Positions 1-6,518 of a stretch of 16,468 bases of DNA are shown one piece after another. Source of the DNA: JAHJEM01 sp043805315 (GTDB lineage: Archaea > Nanobdellota > Nanobdellia > Woesearchaeales > JAHJEM01); NCBI GenBank assembly GCA_043805315.1, contig JAZDID010000044.1, positions 1 to 16,468 on the forward strand, written 5' to 3'. The position numbers and the translations under genes are program-made. The notes beneath the pieces are model-generated. The model was given only the letters and a program-made list of their open reading frames with translations. It did no database searches and was not told where the DNA came from. How positions within the stretch are numbered: the first letter of the stretch is position 1; every line of letters begins with the position of its first letter.

Positions 1-102
1 AGGAACCTCCCGTGTCTTGATGTCTGTGTACGCTGCTATCAACAACCCGATGCAACCGATGATCCAGGAGAGAAAGATCGCAGGGGAATTGATGGCAAAC
101 AT
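1..102 (-). CDS. Archaeal prepilin/preflagellin peptidase (A24 family), N-terminal fragment
   Basis: The reverse strand reads open to the window edge. After a hydrophobic helix (AIFLSWIIGCIGLLIAAY) comes YTDIKTREVP, the first catalytic-Asp motif of A24 aspartic prepilin peptidases (family pattern D-x-x-x-R-x-I/V-P). These membrane proteases cleave class III signal peptides of archaellins and type IV pilins. Only the first Asp (residue 27 from the chosen start) is visible; the second (GxGD) motif lies outside. I chose ATG 102-100 because a TATA-like element lies about 26 nt upstream. The frame stays open to an ATG at 159-157, which would add 19 residues, but neither TATA element would place a transcript start upstream of it. 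The gene diverges from the DUF2207 gene. The family call is fairly secure despite the truncation, since motif and helix occur in the right order; the substrate class is unknown. Confidence 0.72.
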   Translation of the reverse strand, partial: MFAINSPAIFLSWIIGCIGLLIAAYTDIKTREVP

Positions 103-123
103 ATGTTCACTGAGAAATAAGAA

Positions 124-132
124 GTTTATAAA
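124..132 (-). promoter_or_regulatory. TATA box for the prepilin peptidase fragment
   Basis: On the minus strand this reads CTTTATAAAC, preceded by an A-rich BRE-like stretch (GCAAA). Its centre is about 26 nt upstream of ATG 102, the spacing expected for a leaderless archaeal transcript. Confidence 0.5.
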
Positions 133-162
133 GTTTGCTATGCCAATCAGGAAGGTCATGTA

Positions 163-178
163 CGAAAACTATTTAAAC
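163..178 (+). promoter_or_regulatory. BRE/TATA element for the DUF2207 gene
   Basis: CGAAAACTATTTAAAC combines a purine-rich BRE (cGAAAact) with a TATA box (TATTTAAA). A transcript start about 26 nt downstream, near 200, would exclude the TTG at 190 as start codon and leave GTG 211 with a short leader. On the opposite strand the same bases read TTTAAATA, so use by the divergent gene cannot be excluded. Confidence 0.5.
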
Positions 179-210
179 AATTCCCCTTATTGAAAAAGAA
201 AGGTGGGGCT

Positions 211-2025
211 GTGGGAATAAAGCTTGTGTTCGCGTTTGTTTTTGCGCTCATAGTATCCATTTCAGTCATTGCATCCCAAGAAGACTGCAATTCCCTTCGG
301 ACACGCGTCTATCCTGGAGACAAGGCCTATCGCATTGACAAGGCATTCATCAACATCACCATCCTTCCAAATGGCAGTGCAACAGTTTCTGAAACCCTGA
401 CCTTCAACTTCTATGCAGGAAAATTCTCCTTTGCCTATCGGGACATCACATTCCCGAAGGAGTATATCTCAGATGTCCTTGTTCTTGAGAACAGCGAACC
501 AGCCTGCTTTGACTATTATCCAGACTTCAGCAAGGGCAAGGTGCGGATCAAGTGGTATTACAGCGAGGAAAACAACAACAAAAGGACTTTCGAGATACGC
601 TACACGCTCAAGAACGCGCTCACGTCTTATGATGACTACACTGAATTCTACTGGAAAGTCTGGGGAGATGAATGGGCAGCGCAGCTCCTTGACCTCGAAG
701 GTAGCATCCTGCTTCCTGGAAAAGTCTCTGATCCCAAACAAGTCTATACCTGGGGCTACCCGAACATCGAGCTCGGAAAAATTGGCATTATTGACAACCA
801 GCGGATTGTCTTCCAGGCATTGAACATCCCGCAGAAGCAATGGGTGGAGATAAAGGCGGCATTCCCGACAACCTTACTGTCCTCTCGTGCAGCAACAAAC
901 ATACAGGCAGGGAACGGCCTGGAGAAGATCATCAAAAGCGCTCAGCCAAAGCAAAACTACTTCCGCTACATCATTTTTGCGCTGCCATTCATTGTCATCA
1001 TCCTGTTCATCACCTTGTACGTGGGATTCGGCAGAGAGCCGAAAGTGGATTATCAGGGAATCTATGAACGTGAGATTCTCTATGATTATTCTCCAGCAGT
1101 GGTCAGCACGCTCATCAACCAGGACACGAAAAAGCCAGATGCAAAGGCATTCGCAGCAGTGCTCATGGACCTTGTACGCAGGAAATATTTCAATCTCGAG
1201 AAGACCAGCTACAAGAATTTCCTGGGCATGTCCAAGGACGACTTCTCTCTCATCCTGACTGCCAAAGGAAAAAAATACCTCGATGACAAAGGACTGAAAT
1301 CCTATGAGCAGAAGCTGATCACGGTCATCCGGGAATACATGAAAAAGGACGCGGTCAGGATCAAGGAGCTCCAGAAAAAGATGAAATCAGACCGCACGAT
1401 GAGATCCACTTTCGAAGAATGGGCAACAATGGTCGAGAAAGATGTGGAAAGCATGAACTTGCTGGGAAGGAACGGAGCACTGACTGCGTACAAGGTGTTC
1501 ATATGGGCAATCATCCCCCTTGTCTTTTTCGCAGCCTATCTCACCAAGCCGAACGAATATGGAACTATGCTCTTCCTCATCATACTATCCATTATCATAG
1601 GAACATTGCTTCCAAAAATATTCAAGCAAGCCCTGCCCAAGAGGACGATCAAAGGAGCATTGCATTACAAGAAATGGATGGCACTGAAGCATTTCCTATC
1701 GGATTTCAGCAGACTGAATGAGGTCCCTCCTGACGCGATTGCGCTCTGGGAGCAATACCTGGTCTATGGGCTTGTGCTCGGCGAGACCAAGAATGTCGAG
1801 AAGATCATGAAGATGAAGTTCGCAGAGGCGCAGAAGAGAGGGACAGCGGGGTTTGTCATCATGGGAATCTCTGCAGCAAACATCTCCAGCATCACCGCAC
1901 TGCCTGACACGTTCTCTGGCTTCAGCTCTTCAGTCAGCACTGCTGCAGGATCGTCTGGAGGAGGAGGTTTCGGTGGCGGAGGCGGTGGCGGCGGTGGAGG
2001 AGGAGGAGGCGGAGGGGCTGGATGA
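211..2025 (+). CDS. DUF2207 domain membrane protein with poly-glycine C-terminus
   Basis: Secreted/membrane protein of unknown biochemical role in the DUF2207 family, found in bacteria and archaea. From GTG 211 it has 604 residues. It begins with a signal peptide (hydrophobic core LVFAFVFALIVSISVIA, then ASQ), followed by an extracytoplasmic beta-rich DUF2207 region (about 30-245). A transmembrane helix follows near 252-272, then a cytoplasmic region rich in Lys/Glu, and two more helices near 429-447 and 450-471. The last ~24 residues are almost pure glycine, a hallmark of the family. I prefer GTG 211 over the in-frame TTG at 190: a G-rich Shine-Dalgarno-like AGGTGG lies just upstream, the product starts directly at the signal peptide, and the TATA box predicts transcription from about 200. 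It stands alone, convergent with the zinc-ribbon gene. Confidence 0.85.
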   Translation: MGIKLVFAFVFALIVSISVIASQEDCNSLRTRVYPGDKAYRIDKAFINITILPNGSATVSETLTFNFYAGKFSFAYRDITFPKEYISDVLVLENSEPACFDYYPDFSKGKVRIKWYYSEENNNKRTFEIRYTLKNALTSYDDYTEFYWKVWGDEWAAQLLDLEGSILLPGKVSDPKQVYTWGYPNIELGKIGIIDNQRIVFQALNIPQKQWVEIKAAFPTTLLSSRAATNIQAGNGLEKIIKSAQPKQNYFRYIIFALPFIVIILFITLYVGFGREPKVDYQGIYEREILYDYSPAVVSTLINQDTKKPDAKAFAAVLMDLVRRKYFNLEKTSYKNFLGMSKDDFSLILTAKGKKYLDDKGLKSYEQKLITVIREYMKKDAVRIKELQKKMKSDRTMRSTFEEWATMVEKDVESMNLLGRNGALTAYKVFIWAIIPLVFFAAYLTKPNEYGTMLFLIILSIIIGTLLPKIFKQALPKRTIKGALHYKKWMALKHFLSDFSRLNEVPPDAIALWEQYLVYGLVLGETKNVEKIMKMKFAEAQKRGTAGFVIMGISAANISSITALPDTFSGFSSSVSTAAGSSGGGGFGGGGGGGGGGGGGGGAG

Positions 2026-2083
2026 ACTGCTCTAGAATTTCCTATTCCATTCCCGTTACTCGATCTCGCTGTAATGAAGAATT

Positions 2084-2524
2084 CTAACTGAAATGCCAGT
2101 AGTTGCTTCCTAACTGCATGTTGCATACCCGGCAATAATAGTGGTCCCCTTCCCGTCCTGCAAGGTTTCTCCAGGAGTCTTCATCTGATTTATAATGTCT
2201 CTTTATAACTTCTCCCACGACGATTCCGCAATTTGGACAATCATATGCAGTTGATTTTCTGAATATCTTAAGGTCGTTCCCACATGGTTCGCATTGATAA
2301 ATATTAAGGCCATATTTTCCTTCTGTTCCTCGAGAAAAAATATGCGAATCAGGAATTGTCCCAATGGCTTTGAATTTTCCATCAGGATGCTTCTCACAAG
2401 CCAGTTCATCAATAGAGCCAACAATTTGCTTATTTTCCTTTGCTATTTCCTTCTTCCTTTCTCTGATTTGAGCAGTGATCACGTCCTGCGCAGCCACTAA
2501 CTTTTCGAGTTGTTCATCACCCAT
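2084..2524 (-). CDS. Small zinc-ribbon protein, function unknown
   Basis: 146 residues. A charged, probably alpha-helical N-terminus (about 1-35, rich in Glu/Lys, coiled-coil-like) is followed by seven cysteines: C43, CEPC (78-81), CPNC (96-99) and CRVC (131-134). Three CxxC knuckles suggest one four-Cys zinc ribbon (78-99) plus a further metal site using 131-134, perhaps with H46 or C43. I do not recognise the family; a nucleic-acid-binding or protein-docking role would be a guess. Start: ATG at 2524, with a TATA box centred about 26 nt upstream (leaderless). A TTG at 2533 would add three residues but lies upstream of the predicted transcript start. It is divergent from the L7Ae operon and convergent with DUF2207. 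Palindromic repeats sit just upstream of its promoter. Confidence 0.72.
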   Translation of the reverse strand: MGDEQLEKLVAAQDVITAQIRERKKEIAKENKQIVGSIDELACEKHPDGKFKAIGTIPDSHIFSRGTEGKYGLNIYQCEPCGNDLKIFRKSTAYDCPNCGIVVGEVIKRHYKSDEDSWRNLAGREGDHYYCRVCNMQLGSNYWHFS

Positions 2525-2546
2525 TATTTTCAAGATAGTTCACAGA

Positions 2547-2554
2547 TATAAAAA
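2547..2554 (-). promoter_or_regulatory. TATA box of the zinc-ribbon gene
   Basis: The minus strand reads TTTTTATA, centred about 26 nt upstream of ATG 2524, so the mRNA is predicted to start at or next to the start codon. Confidence 0.55.
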
Positions 2555-2560
2555 TATTAC

Positions 2561-2589
2561 TATTCTATAATAGGCATATTCTATGATAG
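2561..2589 (+). repeat. Two near-identical palindromic 13-mers, operator-like
   Basis: TATTCTATAATAG (2561-2573) and TATTCTATGATAG (2577-2589) differ at one base and repeat with a 16-bp period. Each holds a palindrome, CTAT-N-ATAG. A third partial copy, TATTCTATG, is at 2637-2645. They lie directly upstream of the zinc-ribbon gene's TATA box and 75-100 bp upstream of the L7Ae TATA box, as expected for a regulator binding site. The regulator is unknown, and AT-rich chance similarity is possible. Confidence 0.4.
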
Positions 2590-2663
2590 ATATATTGAAT
2601 TATGACTGTATGTCTGCAGCATAGCCCGCCAACCTATATTCTATGCCACGCCCACATACCTCT

Positions 2664-2680
2664 CGAAACCTTTATAAATA
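2664..2680 (+). promoter_or_regulatory. BRE/TATA promoter of the L7Ae operon
   Basis: CGAAACC (BRE-like) followed by TTTATAAATA, a near-consensus archaeal TATA box. Transcription is predicted to start near 2701, leaving a leader of about 86 nt before the L7Ae start codon. Confidence 0.75.
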
Positions 2681-2700
2681 ACCTCCTTCTCCAAAAGAAT

Positions 2701-2786
2701 ACCAAGGATTGATGACGCTGAAAAGCTGAATGAGGTAAACATTCTTTACCTATCCTACACATCACCTGGCCTTGGAGGAGGATCCC
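2701..2786 (+). promoter_or_regulatory. Structured L7Ae mRNA leader with kink-turn-like UGAUGA/CUGA element
   Basis: The predicted leader carries UGAUGA (2710-2715) and CUGA (2726-2729), the box C/D signature of kink-turns that L7Ae binds. They flank a GCU-GAAA-AGC hairpin (2717-2726) with tandem G.A possibilities. Hairpin AGGTAAA/TTTACCT (2733-2739/2745-2751) follows, and AGGAT (2705-2709) can pair with ATCCT (2752-2756) to close a three-way junction. Two alternatives compete: GAATG (2728-2732) with CATTC (2740-2744), and ATCCT with AGGAT (2779-2783), which overlaps the Shine-Dalgarno sequence GGAGGAGG (2774-2781). Known: archaeal L7Ae can repress its own mRNA through a leader kink-turn. Inferred: the same happens here. 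No canonical stem flanks the C/D pair, so the exact fold is uncertain. Confidence 0.5.
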
Positions 2787-3104
2787 ATGTCAGAAAAAAT
2801 ATATGAGGCAATCGAGCTCGCGAGAAAAGGAGGCAAGCTTGCCAAGGGCACGAACGAGGTCACGAAGATGATCGAGAAAGGCCTGGCAAAGCTGGTCATC
2901 ACAGCCAAAGACGTGAATCCAAAAGAGATCGTCATGCACATCCCGCTGCTCTCGAAAGAGAAAGGCATCCCCTGCGTCGAAGTGCCGAGCAAGGAAGAAC
3001 TGGGCGCTGCAGCAGGCCTGCCAGTCGGATGCGCCTGCGTCGCGATCGTCAATGAAGGAGAGGCTGCAGAGCTGATCAAGGAAATCGCGAGCCAGAAAGA
3101 ATAA
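2787..3104 (+). CDS. rpl7ae: Ribosomal protein L7Ae (kink-turn RNA-binding protein)
   Basis: 105 residues. L7Ae binds kink-turns in 23S rRNA and in box C/D and H/ACA guide RNPs, and is a subunit of archaeal RNase P. Family features visible: the N-terminal ARKGGKLAKGTNEVTKMIEK helix region (RNA-contacting G-x-N-E-V/T-K), LVITAKDVNPKEIVMHIPLL, IPCVEVPSKEELGAAAGLPVG and the CACVAIVNEG strand. Start: ATG 2787 has a strong Shine-Dalgarno GGAGGAGG five bases upstream; the in-frame TTG at 2772 precedes it and is not used. It leads the cluster with S28e, L24e and NDK, a conserved archaeal gene order. Its leader probably carries its own binding site. Very secure call. Confidence 0.96.
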   Translation: MSEKIYEAIELARKGGKLAKGTNEVTKMIEKGLAKLVITAKDVNPKEIVMHIPLLSKEKGIPCVEVPSKEELGAAAGLPVGCACVAIVNEGEAAELIKEIASQKE

Positions 3105-3142
3105 GCAAACAGCACACCACACATTCATCGCAGTACATCGGG

Positions 3143-3150
3143 AAAATATA
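3143..3150 (+). promoter_or_regulatory. Possible internal TATA box before S28e
   Basis: AAAATATA in the 76-nt L7Ae-S28e gap would place a start near 3172, 8-9 nt before the S28e ATG. It may allow L7Ae-independent expression of S28e-L24e-NDK; weak evidence. Confidence 0.28.
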
Positions 3151-3180
3151 CATTGAGAAAATTTACGTGAGAATCAAACC

Positions 3181-3492
3181 ATGGCGCAGAAAATGACACG
3201 GGCTGAGCAAGAGCTCAAAGACCAGGCCACTGAAAAACCCAAGGAAGTTGAAGTCAAGGGAAAGGTGCAGTTCTCAGAATCATACCCTTCACGGGTCGAA
3301 GAGATCGTCGGCAGGACCGGCACGCGGGGAGAAGCAACCCAGGTCAGGGTGAAAGTCCTGGAAGGACGAGACAAGAACAAGACCATCAGGCGGAATGTCC
3401 GCGGGCCTGTGCAGATCGGAGACATCCTCTTGCTGCGCGAGACAGAATTCGAGGCACGGCCTTTGAATAAAGTCGGCAGAGGGAACACCTAA
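3181..3492 (+). CDS. rps28e: Ribosomal protein S28e with N-terminal extension
   Basis: Small-subunit protein near the mRNA exit/E site. The core is clear from about residue 36: VEEIVGRTGTRGEATQVRVK, then VLEGRDKNKTIRRNVRGPV and GDILLLRETEFEAR. At 103 residues it is longer than the usual ~70. The first ~33 residues (charged, rich in Lys/Glu/Gln) are extra, and the tail after the LRETE motif (PLNKVGRGNT) is atypical. A second Met at residue 5 (3193) could be the start, but that hardly shortens the extension. The Shine-Dalgarno is weak (GTGAG, 3167-3171). It is followed one base after its stop by L24e, so the two are translationally coupled. Confidence 0.93.
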   Translation: MAQKMTRAEQELKDQATEKPKEVEVKGKVQFSESYPSRVEEIVGRTGTRGEATQVRVKVLEGRDKNKTIRRNVRGPVQIGDILLLRETEFEARPLNKVGRGNT

Positions 3493-3493
3493 G

Positions 3494-3694
3494 ATGGCAA
3501 AATGCGACTTTTGCAAGAACAGGATCGAGCCGGGAACCGGCAAGAAATACATCAAGAAAGACGGCAAAGTCTTTGATTTCTGCTCCTCGAAATGCGAGCG
3601 CCACCAGCTGAAACTGCGGCACAAGGCGCGGACAACCAAGTGGACAAAGGAATACGCCAAAGTGAAGAAAGAGGAGAAGGAAGAATCAACCTGA
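3494..3694 (+). CDS. rpl24e: Ribosomal protein L24e
   Basis: 66-residue zinc-finger protein of the large subunit. It shows the family's C-x2-C (C4, C7, in KCDFCKNRIEPGTG) and C-x3-C (C30, C34, in FDFCSSKCER) zinc ligands and the basic LRHKARTTKWTKEY stretch. The C-terminus is a short Lys/Glu-rich tail. The ATG begins one base after the S28e stop, with GAGGG (3480-3484) inside the end of S28e as ribosome binding site. The order S28e-L24e-NDK is conserved in many archaea. Normal length; no anomalies seen. Confidence 0.96.
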   Translation: MAKCDFCKNRIEPGTGKKYIKKDGKVFDFCSSKCERHQLKLRHKARTTKWTKEYAKVKKEEKEEST

Positions 3695-3718
3695 TGAATA
3701 GAAAGGGTGGGATGCAAC

Positions 3719-4210
3719 ATGATTGAAAGGACACTGGTCTTGATAAAGCCTGATGGCGTGCAACGAACGCTCGTCGGAAGGATCATCACGCGGTTCGAAG
3801 AGGCAGGACTGAAGATCATCGGCATGAAGATGTCCTGGGTTGACCGGGAATTCGCGAAACAGCATTACACAGAAGACATCACGAAAAGAAGGGGAGAGCA
3901 TGTCAGGAATTATCTCCTTGACTTTCTTATGGAAGGGCCGGTTGTCGCGATCTGCCTCGAAGGAGTGCATGCGATCGAGAACGTGCGGAAGATGGTGGGC
4001 AGCACAGAGCCCAAGGCAGCAGCCCCCGGAACCATCAGAGGGGACTTCAGCCACGTCAGCTATGCATACTGCGACAGCAAGAAGATGGTAGTCAAGAACA
4101 TCATCCACGCCTCAGCAGACAAGGCGGATGCAGAGCGTGAGGTCAAGATATGGTTCACGGACAAGGAGCTGCACACCTACAAGACTGTGCATGATATTCA
4201 CATTTACTGA
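3719..4210 (+). CDS. ndk: Nucleoside diphosphate kinase
   Basis: Transfers the gamma-phosphate between nucleoside triphosphates and diphosphates through a phosphohistidine, balancing GTP and other NTP pools. 163 residues from ATG 3719. Motifs: TLVLIKPDGVQR (K10), FEEAGLKIIGMK, R86-region NVRKMVGSTEP, PGTIRGDF and catalytic H130 in KNIIHASAD. A C-terminal extension, EREVKIWF...TYKTVHDIHIY, matches the longer archaeal subtype rather than the ~150-residue bacterial enzyme. An in-frame GTG at 3707 would add four residues, but GGGTGG (3705-3710) sits correctly spaced as ribosome binding site for ATG 3719. It lies 24 nt after L24e, in the same operon. Secure. Confidence 0.96.
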   Translation: MIERTLVLIKPDGVQRTLVGRIITRFEEAGLKIIGMKMSWVDREFAKQHYTEDITKRRGEHVRNYLLDFLMEGPVVAICLEGVHAIENVRKMVGSTEPKAAAPGTIRGDFSHVSYAYCDSKKMVVKNIIHASADKADAEREVKIWFTDKELHTYKTVHDIHIY

Positions 4211-4305
4211 ATAACCGAATAAGGGTATCTGAACATACAGCATACATACAGACTGAACAAATTCATACAACGGGTGGCACAGGAAGAGAAGGCGGTGATT
4301 ATACT

Positions 4306-6489
4306 ATGGCAAAGATGGTCGATCGGGTGATGGCGCTTAACAACCAGCCTGAAAAAATCAGGAATATCGCGATCTGCGCGCACATTGACCACGGCAAGAC
4401 GACATTCTCAGACAACCTCCTCGCAGGGGCCGGCATGATGTCAGAAGACCTCGCCGGAAAGGCGCTCGTGCTTGATTTCCATGAAGACGAGCAGGAAAGA
4501 GGCATCACGATAGACACTGCAGCAGTCAGCATGGTCCACGAAGTAGAAGGCAATGAGTTCCTGATCAACCTCCTGGACACGCCCGGCCATGTGGATTTCG
4601 GTGGCGATGTCACCCGGGCAATGCGCGCGGTTGACGGCGCGATCGTCCTGTGCGACGCTGTAGAGGGCATCATGCCCCAAACAGAGACCGTCCTCAGGCA
4701 GGCGCTGAAAGAGCGCGTCAAGCCAATCCTGTTCATCAACAAGGTCGACCGGCTCATCAAGGAGCTGAAACTGACGCCTGAGAAGATGCAGGAGCGATTC
4801 GTCAACATCATCACTAACGTCAATCGGCTCATCGTCGACATTGCCGAGAAAGATTACGGCGAGAAGTGGCGCGTGAACGTCATGGACGGCAGCGTCTGCT
4901 TCGGCAGCGCTTTCCACAACTGGGCACTCTCCCTCTCGTACATGCAGAAGAAAGGCATCACCTTCAAGGACATCATCGACGCCTACACCAACGACACCTG
5001 GAAAGAGCTCAAGCACAAGGCTCCCCTGCATGAGATTGTGTTGAACGCTGTCATCACGCACCATCCGAACCCTATCCAAGCGCAGAAGTACAGGATCCCG
5101 AAGATCTGGCACGGGGACATCGACAGCACATTAGGGAAATCGCTCATCCATTGCGATCCGAACGGTCCATTGGCATTCGTGGTCACCAAAGTCATCGTGG
5201 ACCCGCAGGCAGGAGAGATATCTGCAGGCAGGCTGTTCTCAGGCACGATGCGCAAGGGTGATCCCATCTATTTAAACAAGGCAAAGCTGGCACTGCGGAC
5301 ACAGCAGATCTATATCTATAATGGCGCGAAACGCGAAATAGTGGACAATGTCCCGTCAGGCAATATCATCGGTGTCGGCGGCCTGAAAAATGCATATCCT
5401 GGAGAGACAGTCTCAAACGAGCCCTGCGAGCCATTCGAGCAGATCACCCATCTTTTCGATCCAGTCATCACCAAGGCCATCGAGGCAAAGAAGCCCTCAG
5501 ACCTGCCCAAGCTCATCGACGTGCTGATCCAGGTCGGCAAGGAAGATCCAGGGATCCAGATCGAGATCAACCAGGAAACAGGAGAGCACCTCATGAGCGG
5601 CATGGGAGAATTGCATCTCGAGATCATCGAGAACAGGATCAAGTCTGAAAAAGGAGTCGAGATCCAGACATCTCCTCCCATCGTCGTGTATCGGGAGACG
5701 ATCACCAAGAACAGCGGCGCTGCTGCCGAGGGAAAATCCCCGAACAAGCATAACAAGCTCTACTTTGTCGTCGAGCCATTGTCTCCGGAACTGCAGAAGG
5801 CGATCAAGGAAAAGAAAATAAATGAAGGCAGGATCAAGAAAAAGGACATGGAAACCTGGAAATCATTCGAGGAGGTCGGCTTTGACTCCAAGCAGGCCAG
5901 GCAGGTCCGCGACGTCTACAAAGGGAACATACTCGTCGACGGAACACGGGGAATCGTGCACATCGGCGAGATCATCGACATGGTCATGGACATGTTCGAG
6001 GATGTCATGAAAAAAGGGCCAATCGCGAACGAGCCCTGCATCAATGTGAAAGTCATTCTTGAGGATGTCAAATTGCACGAGGACGCGATCCACCGCGGGC
6101 CGGCACAGCTTTACCCTGCAGTCAGGGAAGGCATCAGAGCAGCGTTCTGGCAGGCGAATCCCTTATTGTTTGAACCAGTGCAGACCTTATTGTTCGAGGC
6201 ACCGGTCGATTTCATGGGCGAGATCTCCAAGCTCGTGCAGAACAAGCGCGGGCAGCTCCTTGACATGCAGCAGGAAAGCAATTCTGTCGAAGTCAAGGCA
6301 AAGATGCCTGTCGGAGACATGTTCGGCCTTGCCTCAGAGCTGCGCAGCGCAACAGAAGGACGCGGAAATTTCTATCTTGTGGACCAGTCGTTCGAACGGC
6401 TGCCCACTGAACTGCAGGAGAAGATCATCAAGCGCATCCGCGAGCGGAAAGGGCTCAAGATGGAAGAGGCAAAGGAAGAGGAGAAATAA
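4306..6489 (+). CDS. fusA: Elongation factor 2 (aEF-2), ribosomal translocase
   Basis: GTPase that moves tRNAs and mRNA after peptide-bond formation. 727 residues, normal for archaeal EF-2. G1 is AHIDHGKTT (25-33), switch region DEQERGITIDT, G3 DTPGHVDF (from D91) and G4 NKVD (145-148). The later domains show SGMGELHLEI (domain III) and, in domain IV, DVKLHEDAIHRGPAQ with H596 as the probable diphthamide residue. The C-terminal LRSATEGRG motif of domain V is present, ending in a Lys/Glu-rich tail. The 95-nt gap from NDK has no clear TATA box, so it may share the upstream transcript. GGCGGTGAT just before ATG 4306 is a plausible ribosome binding site. Diphthamide synthesis genes are not in the window. 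Confidence 0.97.
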   Translation: MAKMVDRVMALNNQPEKIRNIAICAHIDHGKTTFSDNLLAGAGMMSEDLAGKALVLDFHEDEQERGITIDTAAVSMVHEVEGNEFLINLLDTPGHVDFGGDVTRAMRAVDGAIVLCDAVEGIMPQTETVLRQALKERVKPILFINKVDRLIKELKLTPEKMQERFVNIITNVNRLIVDIAEKDYGEKWRVNVMDGSVCFGSAFHNWALSLSYMQKKGITFKDIIDAYTNDTWKELKHKAPLHEIVLNAVITHHPNPIQAQKYRIPKIWHGDIDSTLGKSLIHCDPNGPLAFVVTKVIVDPQAGEISAGRLFSGTMRKGDPIYLNKAKLALRTQQIYIYNGAKREIVDNVPSGNIIGVGGLKNAYPGETVSNEPCEPFEQITHLFDPVITKAIEAKKPSDLPKLIDVLIQVGKEDPGIQIEINQETGEHLMSGMGELHLEIIENRIKSEKGVEIQTSPPIVVYRETITKNSGAAAEGKSPNKHNKLYFVVEPLSPELQKAIKEKKINEGRIKKKDMETWKSFEEVGFDSKQARQVRDVYKGNILVDGTRGIVHIGEIIDMVMDMFEDVMKKGPIANEPCINVKVILEDVKLHEDAIHRGPAQLYPAVREGIRAAFWQANPLLFEPVQTLLFEAPVDFMGEISKLVQNKRGQLLDMQQESNSVEVKAKMPVGDMFGLASELRSATEGRGNFYLVDQSFERLPTELQEKIIKRIRERKGLKMEEAKEEEK

Positions 6490-6502
6490 GCAACGCAAAA
6501 AC

Positions 6503-6512
6503 CTTGTCAATT
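6503..6512 (+). repeat. 10-bp direct repeat flanking the permease gene, left copy
   Basis: CTTGTCAATT lies in the short convergent gap after EF-2. An identical 10-mer is at 7758-7767, on the other side of the permease gene. A second overlapping copy, TTGTCAATTA at 6512-6521, matches 7759-7768. Confidence 0.35.
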
Positions 6513-6518
6513 TGTCAA

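Noticed and set aside
2033..2086. TAGAATT/AATTCTA 7-bp inverted repeat between convergent genes
   Set aside because: The loop is 40 nt and the stem is short and AT-rich; too weak to call a terminator.
1764..2135. Long reverse-strand frame across the DUF2207 C-terminus, with a proline run
   Set aside because: The proline run is only the complement of the glycine tail; the frame has no promoter or ribosome binding site and no known domain.
4441..5112. Long reverse-strand frame inside EF-2, and similar ones inside EF-1A and the exchanger
   Set aside because: Antisense frames inside well-conserved genes with strong codon bias. No initiation signal or recognised domain.
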